From contig LOES01000136.1 in NCBI GenBank assembly GCA_001515955.1, positions 52,038 through 116,037 on the forward strand: DNA of 64,000 nucleotides. Reading direction: 5' to 3'. The position numbers and the translations under genes were made by a program. Each line of letters opens with the position of its first letter. Position 1 is the stretch's first letter. Below the pieces are notes generated by a model. The model had not been told where the DNA came from, made no database searches, and saw only the letters and a list, made by a program, of their open reading frames with translations. The DNA comes from Clostridia bacterium BRH_c25. Lineage in GTDB: Bacteria; Bacillota_A; Clostridia; Lutisporales; Lutisporaceae. This document shows, one piece after another, positions 24,773 through 35,120 of the stretch.

Positions 24773-25606
24773 TCATAAGCTTTTCAAAAAAGAATCAAAG
24801 TAGCTGTAAAACTCTTCTTTATTTCCCAGATGAACATTATGGTCGGAATTTGACATCTCATAAGACATGCAATCGGTAATTAGTGATTGCATTTTAATAA
24901 AATCTTCATCAGAAACCGCTTCATTGCCTTTTGCCCTGACTAGCATTACCGGACACTTTATCTTCGGTAATAACTGGAACCAATCTTCATAATATGCAAT
25001 GTTGGCAGCCATAGCCTGAGAACTGAACATCATCTGATATCCATCTACAGTTTCAACAAGGCTATTCATGAAATATTGATAACTCAAGTCCGAATCCATT
25101 TCCTGCTTGATAAATTCTTTTGCCTCAATCAAGCTGGCAAATGGCAGCGGCCAATCTTTCGTCAAAGGGTCAATAGCTGGGATTTGATCTACCGGTAACA
25201 TATTTGTCACGGTAGGCCCAGACGCTGATTTATCGAGAATAGCCAATGCTTTTACAAGCTCAGGATAAAATGCTGTCAAATATCCAGCTATACCTCCGCC
25301 CATGGAATGGCCTACTAAAATGACTGAATCCAGCTTTAAAAACTCTAAAAGCTCAACCATATCGGCAGCCATTTCTTCAGCCGTATATTTGGATATCGGC
25401 TGTCCGCTCAAGCCATGTCCCCTTTGATCCGGAGCTATAATCCTATATGTTTTCCCATAATGCCGCATAAAATCCACCCAGGTCTCTCCCCTTCCCCATC
25501 TCCCATGGAGGCAAAGAATAACCGGACCTTCTGTTCTGGTATCCCGGTAAAATATGTCTATATTCCTCAGCTTGGCAATATCCCTGTAGATTTTTACTTT
25601 TTCCAT
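24773..25606 (-). CDS. Alpha/beta hydrolase
   Basis: Protein of 277 residues from the ATG at 25606, which has GGGGAGAGAG directly upstream; a longer start five codons earlier would place that SD inside the gene. The core shows LCLHGRWGRGETW with the oxyanion histidine-glycine, APDQRGHGLSG, the nucleophile elbow GHSMGGG near residue 98, and the late NSDHNVHLGNKEEF with the catalytic histidine. It belongs to the abhydrolase_6 group. Substrate unknown. No signal peptide. It stands alone between a methyltransferase remnant and the AraC gene. Confidence 0.85.
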   Translation of the reverse strand: MEKVKIYRDIAKLRNIDIFYRDTRTEGPVILCLHGRWGRGETWVDFMRHYGKTYRIIAPDQRGHGLSGQPISKYTAEEMAADMVELLEFLKLDSVILVGHSMGGGIAGYLTAFYPELVKALAILDKSASGPTVTNMLPVDQIPAIDPLTKDWPLPFASLIEAKEFIKQEMDSDLSYQYFMNSLVETVDGYQMMFSSQAMAANIAYYEDWFQLLPKIKCPVMLVRAKGNEAVSDEDFIKMQSLITDCMSYEMSNSDHNVHLGNKEEFYSYFDSFLKSL

Positions 25607-25672
25607 ACTCTCTCTCCCCATTATGATTAGTTTGGTTACTTGTGTTTGGATAGAATTTGAAGGTCTATTTCA

Positions 25673-26236
25673 CTATGGCAGCGGAAAATCTATCTTAATC
25701 GCAGTTGCAATGCAGTGAGTCCCGTTTACCTTTGCTAAAAGCTTTCCCTGCTTATCCTTGAAAAACATATTTTCCAACGTATTTGAATCCAAAATTTCCA
25801 GAGTCTCGAAGCCGTACCCGGAGCAAAACTCATCAATGCTCCCCTTCTCTATTCCGAAGCAGAAGCCTTCGTTCTCCTTTGAAACAGACTGGTACAATTC
25901 CCTTTCACCTTCATACAGATTCTCTCTTCTTATAACAGATGCATATATATGGTCGAACACCACCTTACTCCCTACTCCTGCAAATTCCCGGATTATTCCA
26001 AAGGTTTTATCAACGGACTCAGGCTGCAGGTACATAGTCAGTCCTTCCAAAATGAAGAGGCTTTTCCTGCCTTTTTTAAAACCACTTTCCATAAGCCTTT
26101 CATATATGCTTTGCTTATCGAAGTCTATCGGAATGAAAATGAGGTTTTCGGGAATCTCTATACCCTTCTCCTTATATCTCTCGATCTTTGCAGTCTTGGT
26201 CCTTGCTGTTATTGTTATAATGGATGCCAGGCTCAT
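25673..26236 (-). pseudogene. LCM/PPM1-type methyltransferase, 5' end missing
   Basis: 187 codons. KIERYKEKGIEIPENLIFIPIDFDKQS, SLFILEGLTMYLQPESVDKT and the later FDHIYASVIR are typical of the leucine carboxyl methyltransferase-like family (usual length about 270-300). The N-terminal 80-100 residues with the SAM loop (GAGLDTR) are absent; the frame instead starts with MSLASIITIT directly behind the stop of the YjbR-Tag gene and without an SD. The break lies next to a GGACAACGTACCTG repeat. The product would probably not bind SAM. Confidence 0.65.
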
Positions 26237-27178
26237 CTATGCTATGGGACAACGTACCTGTTCATACCTGAAGCAGTCTTTAACATGATCATTTACCAAT
26301 CCTGTAGCTTGCAAATGAGAATATATTATTACAGGTCCTAAGAATTTAAAATTTCTCTGCTTCATATCCTTGCTTATTTCTTCAGAAAGCTCCGTTTTCG
26401 CGGGAATCTCCGATTCACTGCTCCAGCAATTTATTATGGGTTTATAATCTACAAACCTCCAGATATAATCACAAAAACTTCCAAATTCCTTTTGAATCTC
26501 TAAAAATCTTTGTGCATTATTTATTGAAGCTCTAATTTTTCTTTCATTTCTTATGATGCCTTCATTGCTCATCAGCTCTTGCACTTTCTCTTCATCAAAG
26601 CTCGCTACAGATAAAGGATTAAAATTATCATAAGCCTTTCTGTAGCTCTCTCTTTTCCTTAAAATTGTAATCCAGCTTAACCCTGCCTGGGCAGACTCCA
26701 AAACAAGAAACTCAAATTGCTTTTTGTCATCAAATACCGGCAGTCCCCATTCTTCATCATGATATTTAATATATAGCTCTTCTTTACCACACCAATTACA
26801 CCTGTTCATAATTTCCTCCTTTAAACTTGCCTGAGTTTTCTTCGGCAATTTGCTGACTACCACAGAATATGAATGGTCAATCATTCTTTTCAATTCATCA
26901 TCAGATACAACTCCATTTAAATGTATCGTATTAAAATAAGGCTGTTGTATAGGCGGGCAATGATACCCTCTCACAACAGTATCCGGATATAGATTTCTAA
27001 GAAATATACCTGTAACCATGTCGCAGTTAAGTGTTATTTTATGATCTCCGGAATTTGGATAAATCTGTGCAAAGAGCTTTTTTGCAACTTTTACGCAGAT
27101 TGGGATATCACTAAAAGGAAAGTCAATGTATGCACCGCTTTTTAACAGGCAATAGGCAATAATTTCATCTGTGTTCAT
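26237..27178 (-). CDS. YjbR/MmcQ domain fused in frame to 3-methyladenine DNA glycosylase I (Tag)
   Basis: 313 residues in one frame. Residues 1-120 are an MmcQ/YjbR (DUF419) domain: NCDMVTGIFLRNLYPDTVVRGYH, PYFNTIHLNGVVSDDELKRMIDHSYSVV. From residue 124 follows complete Tag: MNRCNWCGKEELYIKYHDEEWGLP with the zinc ligands Cys4 and His17 of Tag numbering, AQAGLSWITILRKR, and GLVNDHVKDC with the last His-x3-Cys pair. Tag removes 3-methyladenine from DNA. An SD (AAAGGAGG) and ATG for Tag lie inside the frame at 26809, so free Tag may also be made. The last eight residues (EQVRCPIA) come from a short repeat also present at 29531, which marks the edge of a rearrangement. Confidence 0.85.
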   Translation of the reverse strand: MNTDEIIAYCLLKSGAYIDFPFSDIPICVKVAKKLFAQIYPNSGDHKITLNCDMVTGIFLRNLYPDTVVRGYHCPPIQQPYFNTIHLNGVVSDDELKRMIDHSYSVVVSKLPKKTQASLKEEIMNRCNWCGKEELYIKYHDEEWGLPVFDDKKQFEFLVLESAQAGLSWITILRKRESYRKAYDNFNPLSVASFDEEKVQELMSNEGIIRNERKIRASINNAQRFLEIQKEFGSFCDYIWRFVDYKPIINCWSSESEIPAKTELSEEISKDMKQRNFKFLGPVIIYSHLQATGLVNDHVKDCFRYEQVRCPIA

Positions 27179-27225
27179 ACTATTGCTGCACCTTCTTCCA
27201 TCTTTTATGTCTCTGGCAACATATT

Positions 27226-27557
27226 CTATCCACTGAAATATCTTTGCTTAGGGCTTTTCGGTTTATCCGGTATTGTCAGCTTAATAAAACCTTTTGAAAT
27301 CAAGGGATTCAAAATATGTGCTCTGAAATACTCTCTATCTTTGATATCCATAAATTCCTGCATTTCGTTCCTTGTTTTGGAATCTTGCAAAAGGCTATCA
27401 GGTCTTGATATTTTGCTTCAGCTTGCTGGGTAGCTTGCTGGTAATTTTTATTTTTCGAAGTCACAATGAAGCATTGTTGATCAGAATAAAACTCAGGATG
27501 ATTTTCTTCCTCGTATTCTTTCAATATTTTCTTAATGCCGCTGCCTCTTCTCTCCAT
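27226..27557 (-). pseudogene. C-terminal remnant of an AlbA_2/RecG-like ATPase, frameshifted
   Basis: MERRGSGIKKILKEYEEENHPEF and FYSDQQCFIVTSKNKNY are the C-terminal motifs of Schlafen AlbA_2-domain transcriptional regulators (annotated as ATP-dependent DNA helicases). At about 27375 one base is missing in a run of As: the frame changes and stops, while the true continuation (MQEFMDIKDREYFRAHILNPL, GFIKLTIPDKPKSPKQRYFSG) is readable in the next frame to a TAG at 27226. The AlbA_2 domain at the front is absent. Dead gene. Confidence 0.7.
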
Positions 27558-27638
27558 GTACTTCAGCTTCCATTATAACCCAATGATTCCCAAATATAAA
27601 ATAATTTAATTTACATTGACTTCCTTTATCCTGCAGCG

Positions 27639-29530
27639 GTCGAGTAAGCAGGCACGTCGCCGTGCCTTGCTTCTCACAGAACCGGACAGGCCCTATTAAG
27701 GCATCCGGCTCTTCATAACAACATTCACAGTAACACTGAGTTAGTAACACTAACTCGTATTTCAGGCTGAGCTAATGGGTATTTGGTCATTAACTTTCCA
27801 AACTTAAGAAAATCACAGGGCTTTCCTTGCCTTCTCCTGTTAATATGCCGAAACAACGCCCTTCTAACGTAATGGGCGTATTTATTAATACCTGGGGCAT
27901 TATCTGTAATCCCATAGTAGTTATAATGTCCATTTAGCTTTACATTAAGCTCCTTGATGAGTTCTACTACAGGTTTATTGAAGTTTTCCCTCAACCATTT
28001 CTTAATATTTTTCAGCTTCGACTTCAACTTTTTCTTGCTCGTAATTCTTTTAACCCTGAATTTCCCGTTTTTGCTCTTCCCACAGTAATGAGTAAATCCT
28101 AAAAAGTCAAATACCTCAGGTTTCTGCCCGACCTTTGCAAGGTCCTTCTCCGCAAACATACCGAACTTGATTATCTTCGATTTCTCTACTGCTATTTCAA
28201 GCCCGAATTTTGCCAGTCTCTCCTTTAGTGATGCATAAAATTTCTCTGCGTCATCACGATATTGGAAACAACATACAAAATCATCTGCGAATCTTATTAT
28301 ATAAGCTTCGCCCCTGCTTTGCTCCTTCACCCTTTTGTCGAACCACAAGTCCAGCACATAGTGCAGGTATATGTTTCCAAGTATTGGTGAAATAAGGCCT
28401 CCTTGCGGCGCACCGACTTCACTTTCTTCCCATATCCCTTCCTGCATTATGCCGGCTTTTAAGAATCTCTTTATTAGCCTCAACAGGTTTGGGTCTCCTA
28501 TCCTATGCTCCAGCATCTTCATTATCCACTCGTGGTCTACATTATCGAAAAAGCCTCTGATATCTGCATCTACAATATAGTTGACCTTTTTGAGCTGGAT
28601 GATGTTATTTAATGCTCTCAGTGCATCGTGACAGCTTCTTCCTGGCCTGAATCCATAAGACATGTCCATGAATATGGGTTCATAAACCTCAGTAAGTATC
28701 CCATTGATTACTTTCTGTACTATTTTGTCCTCAAATGCAGGTATACCAAGCGGTCTTAGTTTATCTGTTCCGTCTTTAGGTATGTAAGCTCTCTTCACAG
28801 GTTGTGGCTTGTAGTCTTGCCTTTTCATTCTATCTATCAGATTTAACAGATTGTCTTCCAGTTGCTCTCCATATTGCATCTTGCTAATATTGTCTACCCC
28901 AGTCGCTTTCTTCCCGCTTAGTTCATGATAGCTAGCCTTCAGTGTTTCGAGGTTGATGAAGTGCGTTAGCGTAGTTAGTTTTCCTTCAGGATGTTTATTC
29001 ACTACTTCTGCTATCTTTGAAAATTTTGTTGCCATTCGTTTTCCACCTCCAGTGTGGCAAATGTTTCCTTGCCAAAGTTGTTGGTATGTTACAGCCTTCC
29101 CTCCACAGGCATTACCCTGCTTCCTCAGTACTATGCCGTAATCCGACTCCCTGACTTAAACCCTTTTGTCTCACTTGTTGTTTAGACTTGTTCTGACATA
29201 CTCTCTTCCGAGAGGGGCGCCAGGGTCTCCCACGTTCACGCTCATTGACTATGTATAACTCGCCATGGTCTCCGACCCCGAAGAAGTTCTCTGATACTCA
29301 CCATTTACGTACCAGAGAATATTGCCTGCTGCATTGTCCAGAGCATCGGCCTTCTTGATTTGGTCTTACGAGGCTCAATCCCTTCAGCTTTCGCTTACGG
29401 CTCGTTATCTCCCCTGCCTACGCTTAAACCTAAGATTACTCTTTCGGCTCCAAGGCTGAGTAATGGTTGCTGGTTGGGCTTTACCATATAGAATTCGCAT
29501 CTATTTCAATTAGCGCACTTCGTGGCGCTC
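27639..29530 (-). mobile_element. Group II intron
   Basis: About 1.9 kb on the minus strand. The 5' part (29036-29530) is non-coding and structured, then comes the reverse transcriptase gene, then about 85 bases that fold as domains V and VI: domain V begins GAGCCGGATGCC and ends GTCCGGTTCT, with the usual AGC catalytic triad, and the 3' end reads CTTACTCGAC. The 5' border is placed at GAGCGCC, immediately behind a hairpin (29531-29555). Insertion behind a hairpin recalls bacterial class C introns, but the class was not determined. The borders are good to a few bases. Confidence 0.8.
27725..29035 (-). CDS. Group II intron reverse transcriptase/maturase
   Basis: Protein of 436 residues. Reverse transcriptase blocks are seen in order: KRAYIPKDGTDKLRPLGIP, FRPGRSCHDALRAL, YIVDADIRGFFDNVDH, GAPQGGLISPILGNIYL, and the active site RFADDFV (FADD variant of YADD) near residue 235, followed by GLEIAVEKSKI. 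The maturase (domain X) region occupies about 310-400 with KLKNIKKWLRENFN and LNGHYNYYGI. There is no C-terminal HNH endonuclease, so insertion would rely on nicked or single-stranded DNA. The frame is intact, so the intron could be active. The protein binds and splices the surrounding intron RNA. Confidence 0.93.
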   Translation of the reverse strand: MATKFSKIAEVVNKHPEGKLTTLTHFINLETLKASYHELSGKKATGVDNISKMQYGEQLEDNLLNLIDRMKRQDYKPQPVKRAYIPKDGTDKLRPLGIPAFEDKIVQKVINGILTEVYEPIFMDMSYGFRPGRSCHDALRALNNIIQLKKVNYIVDADIRGFFDNVDHEWIMKMLEHRIGDPNLLRLIKRFLKAGIMQEGIWEESEVGAPQGGLISPILGNIYLHYVLDLWFDKRVKEQSRGEAYIIRFADDFVCCFQYRDDAEKFYASLKERLAKFGLEIAVEKSKIIKFGMFAEKDLAKVGQKPEVFDFLGFTHYCGKSKNGKFRVKRITSKKKLKSKLKNIKKWLRENFNKPVVELIKELNVKLNGHYNYYGITDNAPGINKYAHYVRRALFRHINRRRQGKPCDFLKFGKLMTKYPLAQPEIRVSVTNSVLL

Positions 29531-29556
29531 GGACAACGTACCTGTCCCCTTGTCCC
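29531..29556. repeat. GGACAA...TTGTCC hairpin repeat at intron insertion point
   Basis: GGACAA (29531-29536) pairs with TTGTCC (29550-29555). The left half, GGACAACGTACCTG, recurs at 26247-26260 at the end of the YjbR-Tag gene. Confidence 0.6.
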
Positions 29557-29576
29557 TTATATAGTATTCCTTATGG

Positions 29577-29607
29577 GTCATAGATCCTTCACTTTGTTCA
29601 GGATGAC
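29577..29607. repeat. Partial copy of GTCATTCTGAG repeat
   Basis: GTCATAGATCCTTCACT, then TTGTTCAGGATGAC, corresponds to the right half of the repeat at 38380-38431. The left part is missing. Confidence 0.6.
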
Positions 29608-29669
29608 ATGTTTGGTATTTCCTTCGCAGTTTTCAGTATAACAACAAATTCAACCATGGCAAAAGCAAA

Positions 29670-29730
29670 GGAACGGTCAGCACCGTTCCCCACGTTAGTC
29701 CATAGGCGGACGGCCACTGGCCGTCCCTAC
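29670..29730. repeat. REP-like bipartite repeat
   Basis: Two perfect hairpins, GGAACGGT-CAGC-ACCGTTCC (29670-29689) and GGACGGCC-ACT-GGCCGTCC (29708-29726) with CCTAC, end right before the stop of the activase gene and may also act as its terminator. A second copy is at 23516-23580. Confidence 0.65.
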
Positions 29731-32700
29731 TTATATACTGACTGTTCCGTGCATCTGACCATAATCCTCCGGGCTGTAGGACCTTACTTTGTGTGTCTTG
29801 AATTCATCTATATTTTCAAAAGCTGTGGAGATCATCAGCTTTATTCTGTTTAGCTGGTTCACTTCACTTGCCCCGGGGTCATAATCTATGGCTACTATGT
29901 TTGCTCCGGGATAAACCCGCTTCAGTTCCTTCATCATCCCTTTTCCGGTGACATGATTCGGCAGGCAGGCAAAGGGTTGCATGCAGATGATGTTTTTGAC
30001 TCCGCTATGTATAAGCTCAACCATTTCTCCTGTCAGGAACCAGCCTTCCCCGGTCTGGTGTCCGAGAGACACCACCGATGAGGCTCCTTCTGCTATCTCT
30101 TTTATTGTTTTTGGAGCATAAAATCTGAAGCTTCCGGATAAGGCTTCCCGATAAGCACTCCTATAGAATTCAATAATCTTAATAGCTGCATTGCCCAGGA
30201 CCTGAGATAATTTGCTTCCTGACAGATATCTGTACTTGAAGTCCAGGCCATAAGCACTATACAATAGAAAGTCCGTAAGTCCGGGCATTACTGCTTCTGC
30301 GCCTTCAGCCTCTACTATATTTACAACATTATTGTTAGCTGTCGGATGGAACTTGACTAGTATTTCTCCTACCAGTCCGACCTTTGGTTTGGTCTCATTA
30401 ACTACTTCCAGCTCTTCAAATTCTTTCACTATTTCCCTGATAACTTCCTTGAAAATCTTTCTATTGGCATATCTCAGAGATTTTGTACATATTGCAGCCC
30501 ATTTTTCATACAGCTTATTGGCAGAGCCTTTTATCCTTTCGTAGGGTCTGACCCTATAAAGCACATTCATTAACAAATCGCCGTAGATAAGTCCCATCAA
30601 AGCTCTATTCAACAGTTCAAAGGTGAATTTGAAGCCCTGATTTTTCTCCATGCCAAGAGCATTCAGTGATATCACGGGAACCCTTTCAAACCCGGCATCC
30701 TTCAGAGCCTTTCTCAAGAAGCCTATGTAATTGGTAGCTCTGCAGCCTCCACCGGTTTGAGATATCATGACCGAGGTATTGTTCAGATCGTATTTCCCGG
30801 ATTTTAAAGCTTCTATAAGCTGCCCAATAACAATTATTGCAGGATAGCAGGCATCATTATTCACATATTTCAGGCCTTCATCCACAGCTCCATAATCAGT
30901 TGATCCCAGTACCACCATGTTGTAGCCCGACTGTCTGAATGCCTCCTCTAAAAAATCAAAGTGTATAGGAGACATCTGAGGTACTAAAATAGTGTGTTTT
31001 TCTTTCATTTCTTTGGTAAATTCAACTCTCTTATACCTGTTGTCTACCTTTTTAAGCTCAAAGCCGTTCTTTTCTCTTTCTGAAATCGTAGCCTTCAGAG
31101 AGCGCAGCCTTATCCTCGCTGCTCCAAGGTTGTTTCCTTCATCTATCTTAATTGTTGTATATATGCTTGAATTTGCATGTAATATTTCCTGCACCTGATC
31201 TGTTGTGACGGCATCCAAGCCACAGCCGAAGGAGTTCAGCTGCACCAGCTCCAGGTCCTTTTGCTTTGCCACATAGCTTGCTGCTGCATAAAGCCTGGAG
31301 TGGTAAGCCCATTGATCCACTACCCTCAGAGGTCTTTCCACGTATCCGAGATGGGCTACCGAGTCTTCTGTCAATACAGCCATGCCAAGGGAATTTATCA
31401 TTTCCGGTATGCCGTGGTTTATCTGAGGATCTATGTGGTAAGGCCTTCCGGCAAGCACTATTCCCCTGAAGCCATTTTTCCTGATGAGTCCCAGTGCATC
31501 TTCCCCCGCCTTCTGAATATCCCTTTTGAAAGCTTCCTGCTCCTCGTAAGCCAGATATACACATTCTCGAATTTCCATTCTTCCTACTTTAAATTTCCTC
31601 AGTTCCTTGTATAACCGGTCTATCAGCCTTCCTTCATTGTCAAAGGGCAGGAATGGCTTCATAAACAATATTTCCTCTTCTCTCAAAATGTCCATGTTGT
31701 TTTTTATAACCTCAGGATAAGAGATCACTATGGGGCAGTTAAAGTGATTGTCTGCAGCCTTTTGTTCCCGCTGTTCATGGGTAATGGAAGGATAAAAAAT
31801 GAACTTTACACCCTTCTCAATAAGATTCATTATATGTCCGTGTACCAGTTTGCCGGGATAACATACCGACTCTGAAGGTATTGTTTCAATTCCTTTTTCA
31901 TACAGCTTGTTTGAGGATCTGTCGGATAGCTCCACCCTAAAGCCCAGCTCTGTAAACAGAGTGAACCAGAAGGGATAGTCCTCATACATGTTCAGAACCC
32001 TGGGAATACCTACAACTCCCCTTCTTGCTTGTGAAATATCCAAGGGCTTGTATCTGAAAGCCCGTTTATATTTGTAGCTAAAAAGATTTGGCAGGGAGCT
32101 GTGTTCTTTTTCCTTACCGGCTCCTCTTTCACATCTGTTCCCCGATATAAAGCTTTCACCATTTCCAAATCTGTTGATGGTCAGCAGACAGTTGTTTGAG
32201 CACAGCCCACACCTTGAAACAACAGTTTCAAGATTAAATTCCTTTAGCTGGCTTTCACTGAGCAGGCTTGTATTGCAGCCCTCTTCATATCTCTCTCTTG
32301 CTATCAGCGCCGCTCCAAAAGCTCCCATTATCCCCGCGATATTCGGTCTTATAGCCTCTCTGCCTGATAGTATTTCAAAGCTTCTAAGCACTGCATCATT
32401 ATAGAAGGTGCCTCCCTGAACGACTATTCTTTCTCCCAGCTCTTCAGGATTTTTCACTTTAATTACCTTAAACAAAGCATTTTTTATTACCGAATAGGAT
32501 AAGCCTGCGGAGATATCGCCTACTGCCGCACCTTCCTTTTGCGCCTGCTTGACTCTTGAATTCATGAATACGGTACATCTTGAACCAAGGTCCACCGGCT
32601 TTTCTGCAGCCAAGGCTTCTGCTGCAAAAGCTTCTATGCTCATACCCAGTGAACTGGCGAAGGTGTCTAAAAATGAGCCGCAGCCTGAAGAGCAAGCCTC

Positions 32701-34035
32701 ATTCAAGAGTATGCTCTCTATAACCCCATCCTTTATTTTCAGGCACTTCATATCCTGGCCGCCAATATCCAGTATGAAATCTACTTCATGGCAGAAAAAC
32801 TCTGCCGCTTTATAATGGGCAATGGTTTCTATTTCACCGATGTCTATGTTTAATGCTGCCTTCAGCAGCCCTTCTCCATAGCCTGTAACAGTCGCATTAA
32901 CTATCCTTGCTTTTTCAGGCAAAAGACCGTACAGCTCTGTAAGTGCTTTTATGGTAGACCTTAGAGGACTTCCCTCATTGCTCCCGTAATAGGTATGAAG
33001 AAGTGACCCTTCCCCGTCTATAAGAGCTATTTTTGTAGTGGTAGAGCCTGCATCTATTCCTAAAAAGCATTCTCCCTCAAAATCTGATAATTCCCGTCTT
33101 TCTACAGTGCTTCTTCCATGCCTTGATCTGAATTCCTCATAATCCCTCTCACCGGCAAAAAGCGGTGCCAAACGGTTTGCTTCACCATTGGATGTGCTGC
33201 CATGCTTCTCAAGGCTGCCAAGCAATGCCTTGAACGATACTCTATCCTCATCCTGAGATGACAAAGCCGCACCTATTGCTACATATATCTGTGAGTTTTC
33301 AGGGAAAATCACCTGGTCCTCCTTCAATTTCAGGGTATCAATAAAACGCTCCCTAAGTTCAGAAAGGAAAAACAGCGGCCCCCCAAGGAAAGCTACATTT
33401 CCCTTAATGGGCCTTCCGCAGGCCAGACCGCTTATAGTTTGAATAACAACAGCCTGAAGTATGGATACTGCAATATCTTCCTTTGCAACACCCTCGTTCA
33501 GCAGCGGCTGCACATCAGTCTTCGCAAAAACTCCGCATCTGGCTGCTATAGGATAAATAACCTTGTAATTTTTAGCCAGCTCATTGAGACCCAATGCATC
33601 CACCTTGAGCAATACAGCCATTTGATCTATAAAGGAACCTGTACCCCCTGCACAGGTACCATTCATTCTCTGTTCTATCCCGTTATTGAAATATGTAATC
33701 TTCGCATCTTCCCCGCCCAGCTCAATGGCTACATCCGTTTCAGGATAAAAGGTCTGAATAGCTTTTGCAGCTGCAACAACCTCCTGGGTAAAGGATACTC
33801 CCATGCTGTTTGCTATATTCATCCCCCCCGAGCCGGTAACCATTACAGTCAGCTGTGCGTCGGTCAGCCTCTTATGAGCATCGTGAAGTATACGCTGAAG
33901 CTTTTTCTTAATATCAGCATAATGCCTCTCATACTTGCTGTAGACTATATTCATATTATCATTCAAAACAACTACCTTAACTGTTGTAGACCCGATATCA
34001 ATGCCTGCATGAAACAAATTACTCATACACCCCAC
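29731..34035 (-). CDS. Acyl-CoA dehydratase-type activase, two ASKHA domains plus DUF2229
   Basis: Protein of 1434 residues. Two BadF/BadG/BcrA-type ATPase domains are present, each with an ASKHA phosphate loop: [14 protein letters not shown] near residue 8 and [15 protein letters not shown] near 323. Each has the cluster-binding pattern: [17 protein letters not shown] in the first, [16 protein letters not shown] in the second. A CGLCSNNC motif near 610 opens the DUF2229 region ([17 protein letters not shown]), and the C-terminal third resembles the 2-hydroxyglutaryl-CoA dehydratase subunits ([20 protein letters not shown]). Related activators inject an electron into dehydratases or reductases using ATP. 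This large type is common in Clostridia without known partner; no dehydratase is adjacent. Single gene, cytoplasmic. Confidence 0.88.
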   Translation of the reverse strand: MGCMSNLFHAGIDIGSTTVKVVVLNDNMNIVYSKYERHYADIKKKLQRILHDAHKRLTDAQLTVMVTGSGGMNIANSMGVSFTQEVVAAAKAIQTFYPETDVAIELGGEDAKITYFNNGIEQRMNGTCAGGTGSFIDQMAVLLKVDALGLNELAKNYKVIYPIAARCGVFAKTDVQPLLNEGVAKEDIAVSILQAVVIQTISGLACGRPIKGNVAFLGGPLFFLSELRERFIDTLKLKEDQVIFPENSQIYVAIGAALSSQDEDRVSFKALLGSLEKHGSTSNGEANRLAPLFAGERDYEEFRSRHGRSTVERRELSDFEGECFLGIDAGSTTTKIALIDGEGSLLHTYYGSNEGSPLRSTIKALTELYGLLPEKARIVNATVTGYGEGLLKAALNIDIGEIETIAHYKAAEFFCHEVDFILDIGGQDMKCLKIKDGVIESILLNEACSSGCGSFLDTFASSLGMSIEAFAAEALAAEKPVDLGSRCTVFMNSRVKQAQKEGAAVGDISAGLSYSVIKNALFKVIKVKNPEELGERIVVQGGTFYNDAVLRSFEILSGREAIRPNIAGIMGAFGAALIARERYEEGCNTSLLSESQLKEFNLETVVSRCGLCSNNCLLTINRFGNGESFISGNRCERGAGKEKEHSSLPNLFSYKYKRAFRYKPLDISQARRGVVGIPRVLNMYEDYPFWFTLFTELGFRVELSDRSSNKLYEKGIETIPSESVCYPGKLVHGHIMNLIEKGVKFIFYPSITHEQREQKAADNHFNCPIVISYPEVIKNNMDILREEEILFMKPFLPFDNEGRLIDRLYKELRKFKVGRMEIRECVYLAYEEQEAFKRDIQKAGEDALGLIRKNGFRGIVLAGRPYHIDPQINHGIPEMINSLGMAVLTEDSVAHLGYVERPLRVVDQWAYHSRLYAAASYVAKQKDLELVQLNSFGCGLDAVTTDQVQEILHANSSIYTTIKIDEGNNLGAARIRLRSLKATISEREKNGFELKKVDNRYKRVEFTKEMKEKHTILVPQMSPIHFDFLEEAFRQSGYNMVVLGSTDYGAVDEGLKYVNNDACYPAIIVIGQLIEALKSGKYDLNNTSVMISQTGGGCRATNYIGFLRKALKDAGFERVPVISLNALGMEKNQGFKFTFELLNRALMGLIYGDLLMNVLYRVRPYERIKGSANKLYEKWAAICTKSLRYANRKIFKEVIREIVKEFEELEVVNETKPKVGLVGEILVKFHPTANNNVVNIVEAEGAEAVMPGLTDFLLYSAYGLDFKYRYLSGSKLSQVLGNAAIKIIEFYRSAYREALSGSFRFYAPKTIKEIAEGASSVVSLGHQTGEGWFLTGEMVELIHSGVKNIICMQPFACLPNHVTGKGMMKELKRVYPGANIVAIDYDPGASEVNQLNRIKLMISTAFENIDEFKTHKVRSYSPEDYGQMHGTVSI

Positions 34036-34280
34036 AGCAAATATGCTGTGCCCACCTCCACAGTCTTCAGATTATCCTTGGGCAAGTGAAAACAGAAAAG
34101 CCATAATATATAATATGGACACTATGTTGATTAAATGCTTATAAGCATATTATAATGTGTATATACAATAAAGCAATAGACAACCGGATTCAGAGTGTTT
34201 ATTACTCAACATTTATACGGTAGATGTTCATTATATTCTTCACATGTGAAAAAAGAAACAAGCATAAGGAGAAAAATAAA

Positions 34281-34919
34281 ATGTTAAAAGCGCCTAATGA
34301 CAGACGGTCAATACGTACAAAAAAGATGATAAGAAACGCCTTATCGGTTTTAATTGAAGAAAAGGGGTACAACAATATATCAATTACCGATATTACCACA
34401 AAAGCTGATATCAACAGGGGAACATTTTATTTGCACTATACGGATAAATATGATTTGTTGGAGAAGATTGAAAATGAAGTAATTCAAGAGCTGCAGGATA
34501 GTATTGATGATGCAAGCAATATAGATGCAGTGAGCCTGGATTTTGTAAATAACAAAGCTTCAATAGATAGACCTATGCCATTTATGATAAGAATTTTCGA
34601 ATATATTAAAGCAAACTCAGCATTTATGAGGGCTATATTAGGTCCGAAAGGGGATCCTGAATTTCAAACCAAGGTCAAGGAGCTGATAGAAACCGACTTA
34701 TTTGAAAGAAAGCTGGTCAAAACCTTTAAAAAAGAGAATATGCTGGTTCCACAGGAATACTTTATCTCCTATGTGCTGTCTGCTCATTTGGGAGTTATTC
34801 AGCAATGGCTTGGAAGCGGCATGGAAAAATCTCCCGAGGATATGGCCTTGATCCTGTCAAAAATGTTCCTGCTTGGACCATTCAAGGCAGCGGGCCTAAA
34901 AGCTCCTACAGATTTATAA
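34281..34919 (+). CDS. TetR/AcrR family regulator
   Basis: 212 residues from the ATG at 34281 with AAGGAG nine bases upstream. The N-terminal helix-turn-helix is RSIRTKKMIRNALSVLIEEKGY, then ISITDITTKADINRGTFYLHY, which is typical TetR; the C-terminal domain has the TetR_C_7-like IQQWLGSGMEKSPEDMALILSKM. It is divergent from the activase and lies directly upstream, on the same strand, of an efflux system that it probably regulates. A terminator separates it from the efflux operon, so it is transcribed separately. Confidence 0.9.
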   Translation: MLKAPNDRRSIRTKKMIRNALSVLIEEKGYNNISITDITTKADINRGTFYLHYTDKYDLLEKIENEVIQELQDSIDDASNIDAVSLDFVNNKASIDRPMPFMIRIFEYIKANSAFMRAILGPKGDPEFQTKVKELIETDLFERKLVKTFKKENMLVPQEYFISYVLSAHLGVIQQWLGSGMEKSPEDMALILSKMFLLGPFKAAGLKAPTDL

Positions 34920-34924
34920 GGGTA

Positions 34925-35018
34925 TGGAATCCAGATGACTCTGATTCCATTATAACACATTTTTTACCAAATATGTAGCGATAACCTTGCAGAAGCAATG
35001 ATTCTGTAAGGTTATTGT
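34925..35018 (+). terminator. Terminator after TetR gene
   Basis: Two hairpins: TGGAATC/GATTCCA (about 34925-34951), then AACCTTGCAGAA with TTCTGTAAGGTT (34983-35012), followed by ATTGTTTTT. The second is the likely terminator. Confidence 0.75.
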
Positions 35019-35120
35019 TTTTCACGCCCTGTATCAGTCAAGAAGAAGACTTCATTAGTTCATGTTGAATTCATATTGGCATTTTATAATATAGTCACAA
35101 CAAATTTTGGAGGAATAAAA

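Noticed and set aside
29731..34035. Frameshifted or artificial fusion of activase genes
   Set aside because: The domain order, with two ATPase units and DUF2229, is normal for this large clostridial family and the frame is continuous.
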